This document shows positions 43,862 to 53,403 of a stretch of DNA of 64,000 nucleotides, in pieces. The notes under the pieces are model-generated. The model saw nothing but the letters and a program-made list of their open reading frames with translations, searched no databases and was not told the origin of the DNA. Both the position numbers and the translations under genes were made by a program. The stretch's first letter is position 1; every line of letters begins with the position of its first letter. This DNA comes from Actinoplanes sp. TBRC 11911 (GTDB lineage Bacteria; Actinomycetota; Actinomycetes; Mycobacteriales; Micromonosporaceae): the NCBI RefSeq assembly GCF_012933445.1, contig NZ_JABBNC010000002.1, forward strand, positions 372,001 to 436,000, written 5' to 3'.

Positions 43862-45331
43862 TCAGGCGGCGGCCTGGACCGCTTCCGCTTCCGCCTGGGC
43901 GTTGCGGCGGCGACGGGCCGCCAGCGGGACCAGGTTGAGCAGCAGCCCGGCCACCGCGACGCCCGCGACCAGGTTGACGCCGGCGTGGAAGTGGGTGAAC
44001 GAGCCGCCGGTGCCGTCGATCAGGCCGGTGACCACGGCGAGCACGATCGCGGCCCCCACCTGGCCGCTGGACTGCACGAGGCCGGAGGCCAGGCCTTGCT
44101 CGTGGTTGGCGATGCCTTCGGTGGCCTGGGAGAGGATCGCGCTGAAGCCGAACCCGAAGCCGAAGCCGAGCAGGATCAGCGACGGCAGGATGACCGACGC
44201 GTAGCTCGGGTCGGAGTGGCCGCGCCAGACGATCCCGAGGTAGCCCAGCGCCAGGGACACCATCGCCAGGATGATCAGTGGACCGGTGCCGAGCCGGGTG
44301 ATGAGCCGGCCGGTGATGGGCGAGCTCAGGACCACGATCACGCCGACGGGCAGCAGCCCGACGGCCATCCGCAAGGGTGCCCAGTGCAGGTCGTCCTGCA
44401 GGTACAGCGTCATCATGAACTGGAAGCTGAAGTACGAGCCGAGCAGCGCCACCATGCTGAGATTGGCGCGTACGAGTGACCCGCGCCGCAGGATGCCGAG
44501 GCGCACGAGCGGGTGCTTCACCCGGGTTTCGATGAAGACGAAGCTGGCGATCAGGGCGAGCGCGATGACGAACGAGCTGATCGTCACCGGGTCGGTCCAG
44601 CCGCGAGCGGGTGCGGAGACCACGGCGTACACGATGAGCAGGGTGCCGGCGACCAGGGTGACCGCACCGCCCAGGTCGTGCTTTCCGCCTTCGGCCGGAC
44701 GGTCGCGGCGGATCAGGAAGATGCCGACGATGAGCGCGGCCAGGGCGATCGGGACCGGAACCAGGAAGTTCCAGCGCCAGCCGATGGTGGTCAGCAGGCC
44801 GCCGATGATGAGCCCGCTCGAGTAGCCGCTGGCGCCGAAGACCGTGAAGATCGACAGCGCCTTGTTGCGGGCCTTGCCCTCCGGGAAGGTGGTGGTCAGG
44901 ATCGACAGGGCGGTCGGGGCGGTGAAGCCCGCGGCCAATCCTTTGACGAAACGGGTCGCGATGAGCAGGCTGCCGTCGTTGACCAGCCCTCCCACCAGGG
45001 ACGCGACGGTGAACACGCCGAGCGCGATCAGGAAGACCTTGCGCCGGCCGAGGAGGTCTGCGGTGCGCCCGCCGAGCAGGAGCAGACCGCCGTAGCCCAG
45101 GACGTAGCCGTTGACGACCCACTGCAGGGACGTCGTCGACAGGTGTAGTGAGGATCCGATGGACGGCAGGGCCACGCCGACCATGGAGACGTCGAGGCCG
45201 TCCAGGAAGAGGACGACGCAGAGCACCGCCAGAACGCCCCAGAGTCGTGCGTTCCAGCGCACTTCCGCCGATGCGGATGCCGCCGCTGCTGGAGTGTTCG
45301 CGGAGACGTTGAGGGATTCGGTGTAAGACAC
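43862..45331 (-). CDS. DHA2 (EmrB/QacA-type) multidrug MFS exporter, 14 TM
   Basis: 489 residues from GTG 45331. Fourteen hydrophobic segments, with LDGLDVSMVGVALPSIG in TM1, WVVNGYVLGYGGLLLLGGRTADLLGRRKVF (motif A) and a TM5 motif (GASGYSSGLIIGGLLTTIGWRWNFLV). Drug/proton antiport is expected. It is divergent from a MarR regulator, with two identical operator-like palindromes between them. Confidence 0.92.
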   Translation of the reverse strand: MSYTESLNVSANTPAAAASASAEVRWNARLWGVLAVLCVVLFLDGLDVSMVGVALPSIGSSLHLSTTSLQWVVNGYVLGYGGLLLLGGRTADLLGRRKVFLIALGVFTVASLVGGLVNDGSLLIATRFVKGLAAGFTAPTALSILTTTFPEGKARNKALSIFTVFGASGYSSGLIIGGLLTTIGWRWNFLVPVPIALAALIVGIFLIRRDRPAEGGKHDLGGAVTLVAGTLLIVYAVVSAPARGWTDPVTISSFVIALALIASFVFIETRVKHPLVRLGILRRGSLVRANLSMVALLGSYFSFQFMMTLYLQDDLHWAPLRMAVGLLPVGVIVVLSSPITGRLITRLGTGPLIILAMVSLALGYLGIVWRGHSDPSYASVILPSLILLGFGFGFGFSAILSQATEGIANHEQGLASGLVQSSGQVGAAIVLAVVTGLIDGTGGSFTHFHAGVNLVAGVAVAGLLLNLVPLAARRRRNAQAEAEAVQAAA

Positions 45332-45345
45332 GCGGCCGAGGTTAT

Positions 45346-45402
45346 ATGCGTGTGCATCTAATGTCCAAGCATATGAGGTGGGCTCAACTTATGCGTGTGC
45401 AT
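45346..45402. promoter_or_regulatory. Twin MarR operator-like palindromes
   Basis: ATGCGTGTGCAT occurs at 45346-45357 and again at 45391-45402, 45 bp apart, and a CATATG palindrome lies between them. They fill the short divergent space between the exporter and marR, ideal for repression of both. Binding is inferred. Confidence 0.65.
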
Positions 45403-45424
45403 CCAAGCCGTTCGGCGAGGTAGG

Positions 45425-45805
45425 ATGCCCGCCATGGAGGCAGAGTTGACTCTCATCAAGCAGTGGCACGGCCTGCTGTCCAGCTATAACGAGGTCGCCT
45501 CCCACCTGGAGCGAGAGCTTCAGGAACTGCACGGACTCTCGCTCAGTGACTTCGAGACGCTCGACCGTCTCAGGAGCCGAGAGCACGACAAGTGCCGCAT
45601 GCAACACCTGGCGAGTGACATGTACCTCAGCCAGAGCGCTCTGTCCCGCACGGTGGCGCGCCTGGAGAAGAGCGGTTTCGTCGAGCGTAGCTTGTGTCAG
45701 GACGACCGCCGGGGTGTCTACGTCGAGCTCACCGACGCCGGGCGCGAGCGGCATGCGGAGGCCAGTGCGACCCATTTAGCGGTCCTGGCCGAGCACCTGA
45801 AGTAA
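45425..45805 (+). CDS. MarR-family repressor
   Basis: 126 residues from ATG 45425 (ATG 45434 possible). The winged helix reads MQHLASDMYLSQSALSRTVARLEKSGFVERSLCQDDRRGVYVELTDAG, with the DDRR wing typical of MarR. Two Cys (KCRMQ, LCQDD) could be redox or ligand sensitive. Likely represses the adjacent DHA2 exporter and itself. Confidence 0.9.
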   Translation: MPAMEAELTLIKQWHGLLSSYNEVASHLERELQELHGLSLSDFETLDRLRSREHDKCRMQHLASDMYLSQSALSRTVARLEKSGFVERSLCQDDRRGVYVELTDAGRERHAEASATHLAVLAEHLK

Positions 45806-45815
45806 GGATCAGATC

Positions 45816-46823
45816 TCAGCGCCCCCTGGGCGCATCGTCGGAGCGACGCTGCGAGAGCAGGCCGCGGCCTCGTGGTGCGTTGCCGGCCATTCTTGCGGCC
45901 GTACGCCTCGCCGCCTCGGCCCGGCTGGGCGGCGGCTCGGCGGCCGGCGGCTCGGCGGCGGGCGCGGCGTAGGGCGACAGGTTCCGTGTCTCCCACTCCA
46001 GGCTGTTCGCCTCGGAGACCAGCTCGGCGACCCGCGCGGCCAGGTCGGCGGCGCGCGACGCCAGCTCGACCGGGTCGGGATGATGCTGGCGCGGCACCCC
46101 GGGTGAGTTCCACCGCAGCGCGACGGTCGTCTCCCCGGAGTCGTCCGGGCCGCGCGAAGCGGACGCCGGCTCCGAAAGGGCCGGCTCCACACGAGCGGGC
46201 ACCGGCTCCAGAAGAACGGGCCCCGGCTCCAGAAGAACCGGCAGGGCCGGCACGGGCCGTGGCGGCTCCTGGATGTGCAGCGCCCCGAGAAGCGTGACCG
46301 TCTGCCCCTCGCCACCCTGGTAGTTGCTGAACTCCGGGCCGATCACCAGACGCGAGAGCACCCGGGCCTCGGCCGCGGTAACGCCCAAATCGTCGGCGTG
46401 CTCCACCCGGTAACGCGCAATTGCCTGACGCAGCAAATTCGCGAGACGATCCGCGTCGCCGACCGTTGCAAGATCGCCTCCGGCGAATACGAGTGCCGGA
46501 AATGTCTCGTCCGGCCCAGCACATACCAGCTGAATCTGGGTCGCCGTGGCGGAGCGGCCGGAATCCCGGCTGCCGGGCTGCACGCGAATGTGCTGGGGCC
46601 ACACCCACCGCAGCTCACCGGTGCCCAGCGTCGTCGCGTCGCGATAGATCACCCGCTCGTCGGTGACCGCGATTTCGGTTTCCTCGCCAAGCGTCCACCG
46701 CGGCAGCGAAGCGGGTAGCTCGAAGGCGTACTCGGCGACGGCGCAATTGCCGCTCCAGAGCACGCGTTCGCCCGGCCCCAACATTTCGCCGCCCGGTGGC
46801 GACAGGAAAAATTTGTCGGACAT
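45816..46823 (-). CDS. Hypothetical protein with Pro-rich linker
   Basis: 335 residues; ATG 46823 follows GGGGGAAGG. The N-terminal 170 residues form a beta-rich domain (RVLWSGNCAVAEY, EIAVTDERVIYRD, ELRWVWPQHIRVQPG) reminiscent of PH-like membrane-associated folds. A Pro/Glu/Val-rich linker (210-245) and a short heptad-like segment with ALRWNSPGVPR and AADLAARVAELVSEANSLEWE follow, then a Pro/Arg-rich tail. No catalytic motif is seen. Function unknown. Confidence 0.75.
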   Translation of the reverse strand: MSDKFFLSPPGGEMLGPGERVLWSGNCAVAEYAFELPASLPRWTLGEETEIAVTDERVIYRDATTLGTGELRWVWPQHIRVQPGSRDSGRSATATQIQLVCAGPDETFPALVFAGGDLATVGDADRLANLLRQAIARYRVEHADDLGVTAAEARVLSRLVIGPEFSNYQGGEGQTVTLLGALHIQEPPRPVPALPVLLEPGPVLLEPVPARVEPALSEPASASRGPDDSGETTVALRWNSPGVPRQHHPDPVELASRAADLAARVAELVSEANSLEWETRNLSPYAAPAAEPPAAEPPPSRAEAARRTAARMAGNAPRGRGLLSQRRSDDAPRGR

Positions 46824-46962
46824 GCGCAGCCTTCCCCCCAGTGGCGGCAGCCGATCGAAAACTGTCTCCAACGATTAGAGCGGCGCGGAAGCAAGACCCA
46901 CAAGGTGCATTGCAGAATTCACACGTGATTTCCTGGCCGCAACACGACAGGCCGGTACGCGA

Positions 46963-47814
46963 TTACTGACGGTTACCGAAAAGGCCCTCGGGGGGCGGCG
47001 GTGACGCTACGGCGACGGTGTCGGTCACCGGGGCGAACCCGGACGTGAACCGGTCCAGGTCGGTCTCGACCCGGCCGGGGAACCAGTCGCCGGCCGCGCG
47101 GCGCACCAGCCCGTCGACCGGGGGCGGGGTCCGGCCGGCGAGCACGACCAGGTTGCCGAAGCGACGGCCGCGCAGCACCGACGAGTCGGCCACCAGGCAG
47201 GCCGACGGCAGCGCGGTTCGAATCGTGGCGACCTGGGCCTTGGCGTACCGCAGGGGTGGGCCGTCGGCGATGTTGGCGATCAGCCACCCGCCCGGGGCCA
47301 GCACCCGGGCGATCGCCGACATGAACTCGACGGAGGCCAGGTGCGCGGGGGTGCGGGCGCCCGCGAAGACGTCGAGGACCACCAGGTCGTACGAGCTTTC
47401 CCGCATGCCCGAGACGGCCTCGCGCGCGTCCCCGACGCGTACCTTGATGGACGCCCGCGCCGGCAGCGGCAGCGACCTGCGCACCAGCTCGACCAGCTCG
47501 CCGTCGATCTCCACCACGCGTTGCGCCGAGCCCGGCCGGGTCGCCGCGAGGTAGCGCGGCAGGGTCATCGCCCCGCCGCCCAGGTGCAGCGCCCGCAGCG
47601 GCTGCCCGGGCGGGCCGATCAGGTCGATCGCCGCGGCCATCCGCCGGACGTACTCGAAGAGCAGGTACGTGGGATCGGCCAGGTCGACGTGGGACTGTGG
47701 CGCGCCGTCCAGCAGCAGCGTGAACGCAGTGTGATGGTCGGGGTCGGGGACCAGCTCGGCCACCCCGGTAGCGACGGTCGCCACCACCCGTTCCGATCTT
47801 TTGCGCGATGCCAC
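46963..47814 (-). CDS. Spermidine synthase-like (polyamine synthase fold) protein
   Basis: 283 residues from GTG 47814. The Rossmann core has LHLGGGAMTLPRYLA (the SAM-type glycine loop), VVEIDGELVEL and YDLVVLDVFAGARTP. The family is widespread in actinobacteria, where many members lack the residues for true aminopropyl transfer; activity here is uncertain. The start is chosen by homology since no good ribosome site is visible. Confidence 0.82.
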   Translation of the reverse strand: MASRKRSERVVATVATGVAELVPDPDHHTAFTLLLDGAPQSHVDLADPTYLLFEYVRRMAAAIDLIGPPGQPLRALHLGGGAMTLPRYLAATRPGSAQRVVEIDGELVELVRRSLPLPARASIKVRVGDAREAVSGMRESSYDLVVLDVFAGARTPAHLASVEFMSAIARVLAPGGWLIANIADGPPLRYAKAQVATIRTALPSACLVADSSVLRGRRFGNLVVLAGRTPPPVDGLVRRAAGDWFPGRVETDLDRFTSGFAPVTDTVAVASPPPPEGLFGNRQ

Positions 47815-47982
47815 AGGGCAAGTATCACGGGTGGCATCGCGAGGATCGAACCGCCCTCCCGGGCGATAAATCCTGAAAAAGGCTCTTTTGGGCTCGGAAA
47901 GGCGTAACACTCACGAGCAAGCCGAAAGAGCGAAACGCGCGTAACGAGCCTAACGAGTCTAACGAGCGGAAGGAGGCGGGTC

Positions 47983-48345
47983 GTGTCGACCAGTGACGTT
48001 CTGACCCAGATCATCGGCAGGCAGCCCCCGCCCGCCGGCGAGATGCCCGCGATTCTCGCCGCCGCCGAACGCGAGGCCGGCCCGCCGCTGCGGATCCGCA
48101 AGTTCGAGGCCGACGAGGGCCCGGCCTACTGGCGCTGGGACTGCGAGCACTGCGGCGAGTACGGAGGCGGCCGGCACCACGCCGACGCGATCACCCGGGC
48201 GACGCGGCACTGCCGGGAGCACCCGGAGCACCGGTCCTCGCTGCTCCCGCCCGCCCTGTGCCGGCAGCAGGACACCTACCTCCCGCTGCACCCGATGCTC
48301 TTCGCGGTCGACGACGACCCGCCGCCCCCACCGCTGTCGAACTAG
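47983..48345 (+). CDS. Small protein with Cys/His zinc-binding-like motif
   Basis: 120 residues; GTG 47983 preceded by GGAAGGAGG. The centre reads WRWDCEHCGEYGGGRHHADAITRATRHCREH, where CxxC plus His/Cys spacing suggests a zinc finger. The C-terminus ends in a Pro run. Convergent with and overlapping by 4 bases the antitoxin-like gene. Function unknown. Confidence 0.7.
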   Translation: MSTSDVLTQIIGRQPPPAGEMPAILAAAEREAGPPLRIRKFEADEGPAYWRWDCEHCGEYGGGRHHADAITRATRHCREHPEHRSSLLPPALCRQQDTYLPLHPMLFAVDDDPPPPPLSN

Positions 48346-48533
48346 CGGCCCGGCTCCGGCCGGGTGTCGCCCTCGCCGGTGCGCTTCTGCGCCTCGTCGA
48401 CCGCTTTGTCGATGTTGCTCGTGTATTTGCCGTGGGTCTTCTTGTCGACCATGTCGCCGGCCTTGTCGAGAGCCTGGTCGACCTGCTTGTCGTGCTTGTC
48501 GAGGAACTGCTTGGCCTTGTTCAGGAAACTCAT
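48342..48533 (-). CDS. MT0933-like antitoxin family protein
   Basis: 63 residues, very charged (FLNKAKQFLDKHDKQVDQALDKAGDMVDKKTHGKY), matching the actinobacterial family named after MT0933/Rv0909. No toxin gene is adjacent, so the antitoxin label is by family only; many copies stand alone. Its ATG overlaps the malQ stop by 4 bases, so it is translationally coupled to malQ. Confidence 0.8.
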   Translation of the reverse strand: MSFLNKAKQFLDKHDKQVDQALDKAGDMVDKKTHGKYTSNIDKAVDEAQKRTGEGDTRPEPGR

Positions 48534-50479
48534 CGGCCTGCCTTTCGTCGGGCGAGAATCCCGGCGATCGTCGCGATACGCGGGTCCTCGGCTATCTGTT
48601 CCAGACTGCTGGCCAGCGGCATCCGCCAGTTCGGGTACTCGTACATCGTGCCTGGTAGGTTGGGCTGGCGCACCTCTCCGAGCGCGTCATAAAGCGATGC
48701 GGTGACAAATCGGCACGGCGTACGGGCAAGGAATTCGTGCATTGCCACGATGATTTCCGGGTCGGTGCTCGCCGTCGTGATCAGACCTTCGTCGCGCAAT
48801 GCCGCCAGCAACGCCATGCGATCTTTCGCGGCCGTACGCCTTTCCGCCTCCACCGGACCGGCCAGCTGACCGAGTTCGGCGCGCACGCGCACCTGCTCGC
48901 CGGCCAGGAAACCGGCGGCGGTCGGCAGGTCGTGGGTGGAGATGCTGGCCAGCGCGTTGCGGGGATAGTCGGCCGCGGGCACGAACGGGCTCTTCGGGTC
49001 GTCGTAGTCGCGGGTGAACCACAGCACCGCCGAGCCCAGCATGTTCATCCGTTCCAGGCCCTCGGTGACGACCGGCTGCACGGTGCCGAGATCCTCGCCG
49101 ATCACCACGGCCCCGGCGCGGGTGGCCTCCAGCGCCAGGATGCCGAGCATCGCCTCCGGGTCGTAGTGCACGTACGTGCCGCCCGCGGCGCCCATGCCCG
49201 GCGGCACCCACCACAGCCGCCACAGCCCGGCCACGTGGTCGACGCGCAGGCCGCCGGCGTGCCGGAAGATCCGGCGCAACATGTCCCGGTACGCCGCGTA
49301 CCCGGTCTCGATGAGCCGGTCCGGACGCCACGCGGCCAGCCCCCAGTCCTGCCCGAGCTGGTTGAACGCGTCCGGCGGCGCGCCCGCGTGCACACCCTCG
49401 GCGAGCACGTCGCGCAGCAGCCAGCCGTCCGCGCCGTTCGGATCGATGCCGACCGCGAGATCGTGCACCACGCCCACCGGCATGCCACTGTCCCGGGCCG
49501 CCTCGTTCGCCGCCGCCAGCTGCTGTTCGAGCAGCCGTTGCAGCCAGGCGTGGAAGGCGACGCGATCACTGCGGAATTCCCGTACGCCGGGAGCGTCCGG
49601 CCGTTGATATTCCGGCGGCCATTCCGGCCAGTTGGGTCCGAAGCGCTCGGCCAGCGCACAGAACCGGGCGAAATCGGTCAAGCCGGCGTCGCTCTCCAGG
49701 TCGACTTCGCCGGCGAGGGGCCAGAGCAGCTCCAGGGCGGCGCGCTTGGCCTGCCAGACCGCGCTGTAATCGATCAACCCGTCGGCGGGCTGGGCCGGCT
49801 TGAGGGCATCGACCTGCGACCGCAGCGCGGGATCGGCCCGGCGGTATTCGTCGGTGTCGGACACCCGCAGGTACAGCGGGTTCGCGAAGCGGCGGCTCGA
49901 CGGCGAGTACGGCGAGGACGGCACCGGCAGCGTCGGCGTGATCGCGTGCAGCGGGTTGAGCAGCACCAGCCCCGGACCACCCGACCCGGTCAGGAACGTG
50001 CGCAGGTCACCGAGGTCGCCCATGCCCCATGACCCGGCCGAGTGCAGCGCGTACAGCTGCAGCATCCAGCCCCACGTCTCGGGCGCCTCGGGCAGCGCGA
50101 CCGGCACCACCACGAGCGTCACCTCCTGGCCGGCGACCCGCAGCCGGTGCCAGCCCAGCGGCAGGTCGTCCGGCACCCGGTCGACCTCGCGGGTGCCGCC
50201 GTCCTCCAGCTCCAGCGTCCCCGGACCGGGCAGCGCACGCCCCGTCCCCACCCGCACCACGATCGTCGCGGGCAACCGTCCCAGCCGGTCCCGCTCGCGC
50301 ACCGCGGCCAGCCCGGCGGAGATCGCCGCGGGCGTGCTCGCGTCCACCCCCAGCAGCGCGAGAACACCCACCACCGACTCGGTGGAGACATCTTTGCGTT
50401 GCCGATGCCAGTCCTCGTACCAGGTGGCCACGCCGTGCGCCGCGGCCAGAGCGGCCAGCTCGCCGTTCATCAGGGTCAT
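48530..50479 (-). CDS. malQ: 4-alpha-glucanotransferase (GH77)
   Basis: 649 residues. The N-terminal domain of actinobacterial MalQ is followed by the GH77 barrel: GSWGMGDLGDLRTFL, RVDHVAGLWRLWWVP, VVIGEDLGTVQP and STHDLPTAAGFLAGE. The enzyme transfers maltosyl units between 1,4-glucans in glycogen and maltose metabolism. ATG 50479 is the first plausible start; ATG 50470 is three codons downstream. Confidence 0.93.
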   Translation of the reverse strand: MTLMNGELAALAAAHGVATWYEDWHRQRKDVSTESVVGVLALLGVDASTPAAISAGLAAVRERDRLGRLPATIVVRVGTGRALPGPGTLELEDGGTREVDRVPDDLPLGWHRLRVAGQEVTLVVVPVALPEAPETWGWMLQLYALHSAGSWGMGDLGDLRTFLTGSGGPGLVLLNPLHAITPTLPVPSSPYSPSSRRFANPLYLRVSDTDEYRRADPALRSQVDALKPAQPADGLIDYSAVWQAKRAALELLWPLAGEVDLESDAGLTDFARFCALAERFGPNWPEWPPEYQRPDAPGVREFRSDRVAFHAWLQRLLEQQLAAANEAARDSGMPVGVVHDLAVGIDPNGADGWLLRDVLAEGVHAGAPPDAFNQLGQDWGLAAWRPDRLIETGYAAYRDMLRRIFRHAGGLRVDHVAGLWRLWWVPPGMGAAGGTYVHYDPEAMLGILALEATRAGAVVIGEDLGTVQPVVTEGLERMNMLGSAVLWFTRDYDDPKSPFVPAADYPRNALASISTHDLPTAAGFLAGEQVRVRAELGQLAGPVEAERRTAAKDRMALLAALRDEGLITTASTDPEIIVAMHEFLARTPCRFVTASLYDALGEVRQPNLPGTMYEYPNWRMPLASSLEQIAEDPRIATIAGILARRKAGR

Positions 50480-50524
50480 GGACCCATCCAACCGGTCTTG
50501 CCGGGATGGGTCACGATGGGTGGC

Positions 50525-50797
50525 ATGTCTGCAATGGTGAAGTGGTGGTCGCGGGCGGCCGCGGCGGTGACCGGCGCGACGCTGACGCTGGTCGTGCCGG
50601 TGCACGCGTGGGCGGCCAGTAACGGTGTCGCCGACGTGGCGATCGAGGCGGCGCGGTACCGGCGCCGGCGCAGTGGGTTCGGCCTGATCGGGCTGCTCGG
50701 CGGTTTGTGCTGTCTGTTCGTGATCGCGGCGATCGTGCTCGTCATTGTGCTGTCGTCCCGTCGGCGTCGCGGCAAGGACGATTACCGAAAGGGATAG
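50525..50797 (+). CDS. Small membrane protein
   Basis: 90 residues. A signal-like hydrophobic N-terminus (AAAAVTGATLTLVVPVHAWA) is followed by an RYRRRR stretch, a C-terminal helix (GLIGLLGGLCCLFVIAAIVLVIVL) and a basic tail (SSRRRRGKDDYRKG). Function unknown. Divergent from malQ. Confidence 0.65.
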   Translation: MSAMVKWWSRAAAAVTGATLTLVVPVHAWAASNGVADVAIEAARYRRRRSGFGLIGLLGGLCCLFVIAAIVLVIVLSSRRRRGKDDYRKG

Positions 50798-50845
50798 CTC
50801 TCACGTTTGGCGGCGATCATGAAACTGCCGACCTAGCTTGGGGGA

Positions 50846-52078
50846 ATGCGGAGCGTTAGATCGATCATTCTCGGCACCGGTGTCGGCGCGGCGCTGAGCG
50901 TTCCGCTGGCCGTTTCGGTCGCCGCGAGCGCGGACAGCTCCGTGATCATTTCACGCAACAAGCCGGCCGCCGCGTCGTCGGTGCTGGCGCCGAACGCCGC
51001 CGCCCGGGCCGACGATCTGTCCGATTCCACCCGCTGGGCGAGCGCCGCCGGGCCGGGCACCCAGTGGCTGCGGATCGACCTCGGCTCGGTGCGCTCGATC
51101 GCCCGGGTGCAGTTGCGCTGGGCGGGCGCGTATGCGAAGGCGTACCGCGTGCAGACCTCGACCGACGGCGCGAACTGGAAGAACCTCTACGCGACCGCGT
51201 CGGGCAACGGCGGCGTCGACGACCTCTCGAAGCTCAGTGGCAGCGGCCGGTACGTCCGGGTGCTGGCCACCCAGCGTGGCCAGGCCGAGGGTGGGTATTC
51301 GCTGGCCGACGTCAAGGCGTACGGGCCGGCGTCGACGACCCCGCTGGCCGCGGTAGCGGCGCCCGCCGGATCCGCGGCCTCCGGGCTCGAGGACGGCCGC
51401 AAGAAGGAGTACGCGCTGGAGCTGGTGTCCAGCGCCGAGAACTCCACGAAGTCGTGGCGCGGCGAGTTCGGCTACATCGAGGACATCGGCGACGGTCGCG
51501 GCTACACCGGCGGGATAGCGGGCTTCTGCTCCGGCACCTCGGACATGCTGGCGGTCGTCAACGCGTACACGAAAGCCAAGAAGAGCAACGTGCTCGCCCG
51601 CTACCTGCCCGCCCTGCGGACCGTCGACGGCTCGGACTCGCACGCCGGCCTGGACCCGGGCTTCCCGCTCGCGTGGCGGACCGCGGCCAAGGACCCGGTC
51701 TTTCAGAAGGTGCAGGAGAACGCCCGCGACAGCATGTACTTCACCCCGGCCGTGAAACTCGCCAAGGGCGACAAGCTGCGCGCGCTCGGCCAGTTCGCGT
51801 ACTTCGACGCGGCGGTCATGCACGGCGTCTCCGGCCTGCAGGGCATCCGGGCGGCGGCGATGAAGGTGGCCAGGACCCCGGCACAGGGCGGCGACGAACT
51901 GACCTACCTCAACGCCTTCCTGAACGCCCGGGAGGCGGCGATGCGCACCGAGAGCGCACACCTCGACACCACCCGGGTCGACACGGCTCAGCGGGTGTTC
52001 CTGCGGAACAGCAACCTCGATCTGAGCGCGCCGCTGAGCTGGAAGGTCTACGGCGACTCGTACAAGATCGCGCAGTGA
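50846..52078 (+). CDS. Secreted GH46 chitosanase with N-terminal F5/8-type carbohydrate-binding domain
   Basis: 410 residues. The signal peptide (IILGTGVGAALSVPLAVSVAASA) is followed by a discoidin/CBM32-like domain (about 35-165: TRWASAAGPGTQWLRIDLG, RYVRVLATQ) and a GH46 domain (about 185-410). Catalytic acids are in LVSSAENSTKSW (Glu) and YIEDIGDGRGYTGG (Asp). It hydrolyses chitosan outside the cell. Its TGA abuts the stop of the convergent GH16 gene (TGATCA). Confidence 0.92.
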   Translation: MRSVRSIILGTGVGAALSVPLAVSVAASADSSVIISRNKPAAASSVLAPNAAARADDLSDSTRWASAAGPGTQWLRIDLGSVRSIARVQLRWAGAYAKAYRVQTSTDGANWKNLYATASGNGGVDDLSKLSGSGRYVRVLATQRGQAEGGYSLADVKAYGPASTTPLAAVAAPAGSAASGLEDGRKKEYALELVSSAENSTKSWRGEFGYIEDIGDGRGYTGGIAGFCSGTSDMLAVVNAYTKAKKSNVLARYLPALRTVDGSDSHAGLDPGFPLAWRTAAKDPVFQKVQENARDSMYFTPAVKLAKGDKLRALGQFAYFDAAVMHGVSGLQGIRAAAMKVARTPAQGGDELTYLNAFLNAREAAMRTESAHLDTTRVDTAQRVFLRNSNLDLSAPLSWKVYGDSYKIAQ

Positions 52079-53305
52079 TCAGGCCTTCGACCACTTCTGG
52101 TTCGAGCCGCCGCCACAATCCCAGAGCTGCAGCTGAGCGCCGTTGGCGGTGTTGCGGTCCTTGACGTCGACGCACCGGTTCGCCGAGACGTTGACCAGGT
52201 CACCGGCCGCCGACAGGGTGAAGCGTTGCACCGGGTTGCCGTTGCAGGTGACCAGTTGGATCGGCGTGCCGTTGGCCAGCGCGCCGCCGGCCGGGTCCAT
52301 GCACTTGCCCATCGCGCGCAGCGTGCCGTCGCCGTTGAAGGTCCACTGCTGGGCGGCCGAGCCGTTGCAGTCGTAGGTCTGCAGCCGCGCCCCGTCCACC
52401 GGGTTGGCCGCCGGGATGTCGATGCACCGCCCGCTCAACGCGCTGCGCAGCATGCTTCCGCCACCCGGCGGCGGCGGGGTGGTGCCACCGTTCCAGGCCG
52501 AGACCCGTACCCAGTCGACCAGCATCGTCTGCGGGAAGACCGTGCTCGCGTCCGGGTTGCCCGGCCAGTAGCCGCCGACCGCCACGTTCATGATCATGAA
52601 GAACGGGTGGTCGTAGACCCACTGCCGGCCGCCGAGGCTGGCCGGGGTGACGCGGAAGTACTCCTGGTTGTCCAGGTACCAGACGATGAGGTTGGGCGAC
52701 CACTCCACCGCGTACTGGTGGAAGGCGTCGCCGAGCGCGGATCCGATGCTCCGGTTGCCGCCGATGCCGCCGGCACCGGAATAGCCGGGACCGTGGATCG
52801 TCCCGTACACGGTATTGGGTGTACTACCGACGTTCTCCATGATGTCGATCTCGCCGGTGGCCGGCCAGTTGCTGCCGCCGAGCATCCAAAATGCGGGCCA
52901 GATGCCTTGCCCCTTGGGGATCTTGATGCTGGCCTCGAACCGGCCGTACGTCTGGCTGAACTTGTCCGCGGTGAGCACCCGGCCCGAGGTGTACTGGCAG
53001 GTGCCGTAGTGGCATTGCAGGTTGGACGGGTTCTCCTTGCGGGCGGTGATCGCCAGATGGCCCTGACCGTCTTGCACGACGTTGCGGGTCGAGTTGGTGT
53101 AGTACTCCAGCTCGTTGTTGCCCCAGCCGCTGCCGCCGGTGTCGAACTTCCACTTCGAGCCGTCGATCGGCGTGCCGGACGCGCCGTTGAACTCGTCGGA
53201 CCAGGTCACCGGCCCGGCGGCGGCGCTGGCCACGTCGTGCTGGGAGAGGCCGGTCAGGGACGCCGCGACGACGGCCGCGGCGAGGAGCATTCGCGTGATG
53301 CACAT
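52079..53305 (-). CDS. Secreted GH16 beta-glucanase with C-terminal ricin-type lectin domain
   Basis: 408 residues; ATG 53305 with GGAGG upstream. Signal peptide (MLLAAAVVAASLTGLSQHDVASAAA), GH16 domain with catalytic GEIDIMENVG (about 155-164), a Pro/Gly linker (TTPPPPGGG) and a CBM13/ricin B-type domain with three QxW-like repeats (AAQQWTFNG, PVQRFTLS, SNQKWSKA). A laminarinase-type endo-1,3-beta-glucanase is likely. Together with the neighbouring chitosanase it suggests fungal wall degradation. Confidence 0.92.
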   Translation of the reverse strand: MCITRMLLAAAVVAASLTGLSQHDVASAAAGPVTWSDEFNGASGTPIDGSKWKFDTGGSGWGNNELEYYTNSTRNVVQDGQGHLAITARKENPSNLQCHYGTCQYTSGRVLTADKFSQTYGRFEASIKIPKGQGIWPAFWMLGGSNWPATGEIDIMENVGSTPNTVYGTIHGPGYSGAGGIGGNRSIGSALGDAFHQYAVEWSPNLIVWYLDNQEYFRVTPASLGGRQWVYDHPFFMIMNVAVGGYWPGNPDASTVFPQTMLVDWVRVSAWNGGTTPPPPGGGSMLRSALSGRCIDIPAANPVDGARLQTYDCNGSAAQQWTFNGDGTLRAMGKCMDPAGGALANGTPIQLVTCNGNPVQRFTLSAAGDLVNVSANRCVDVKDRNTANGAQLQLWDCGGGSNQKWSKA

Positions 53306-53403
53306 GGGGAGTACCTCCGGGGGAGACCTTTTAACAATCCTTAGAGATAGATGACTATCAGTCAATAAGGATGCGTTCCGGAACATGTGGAATCGTCTAT
53401 CCC

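Noticed and set aside
48342..48533. Toxin-antitoxin system
   Set aside because: Only the antitoxin-family protein is present; the neighbours (malQ and a convergent zinc-finger-like gene) are not known toxins.
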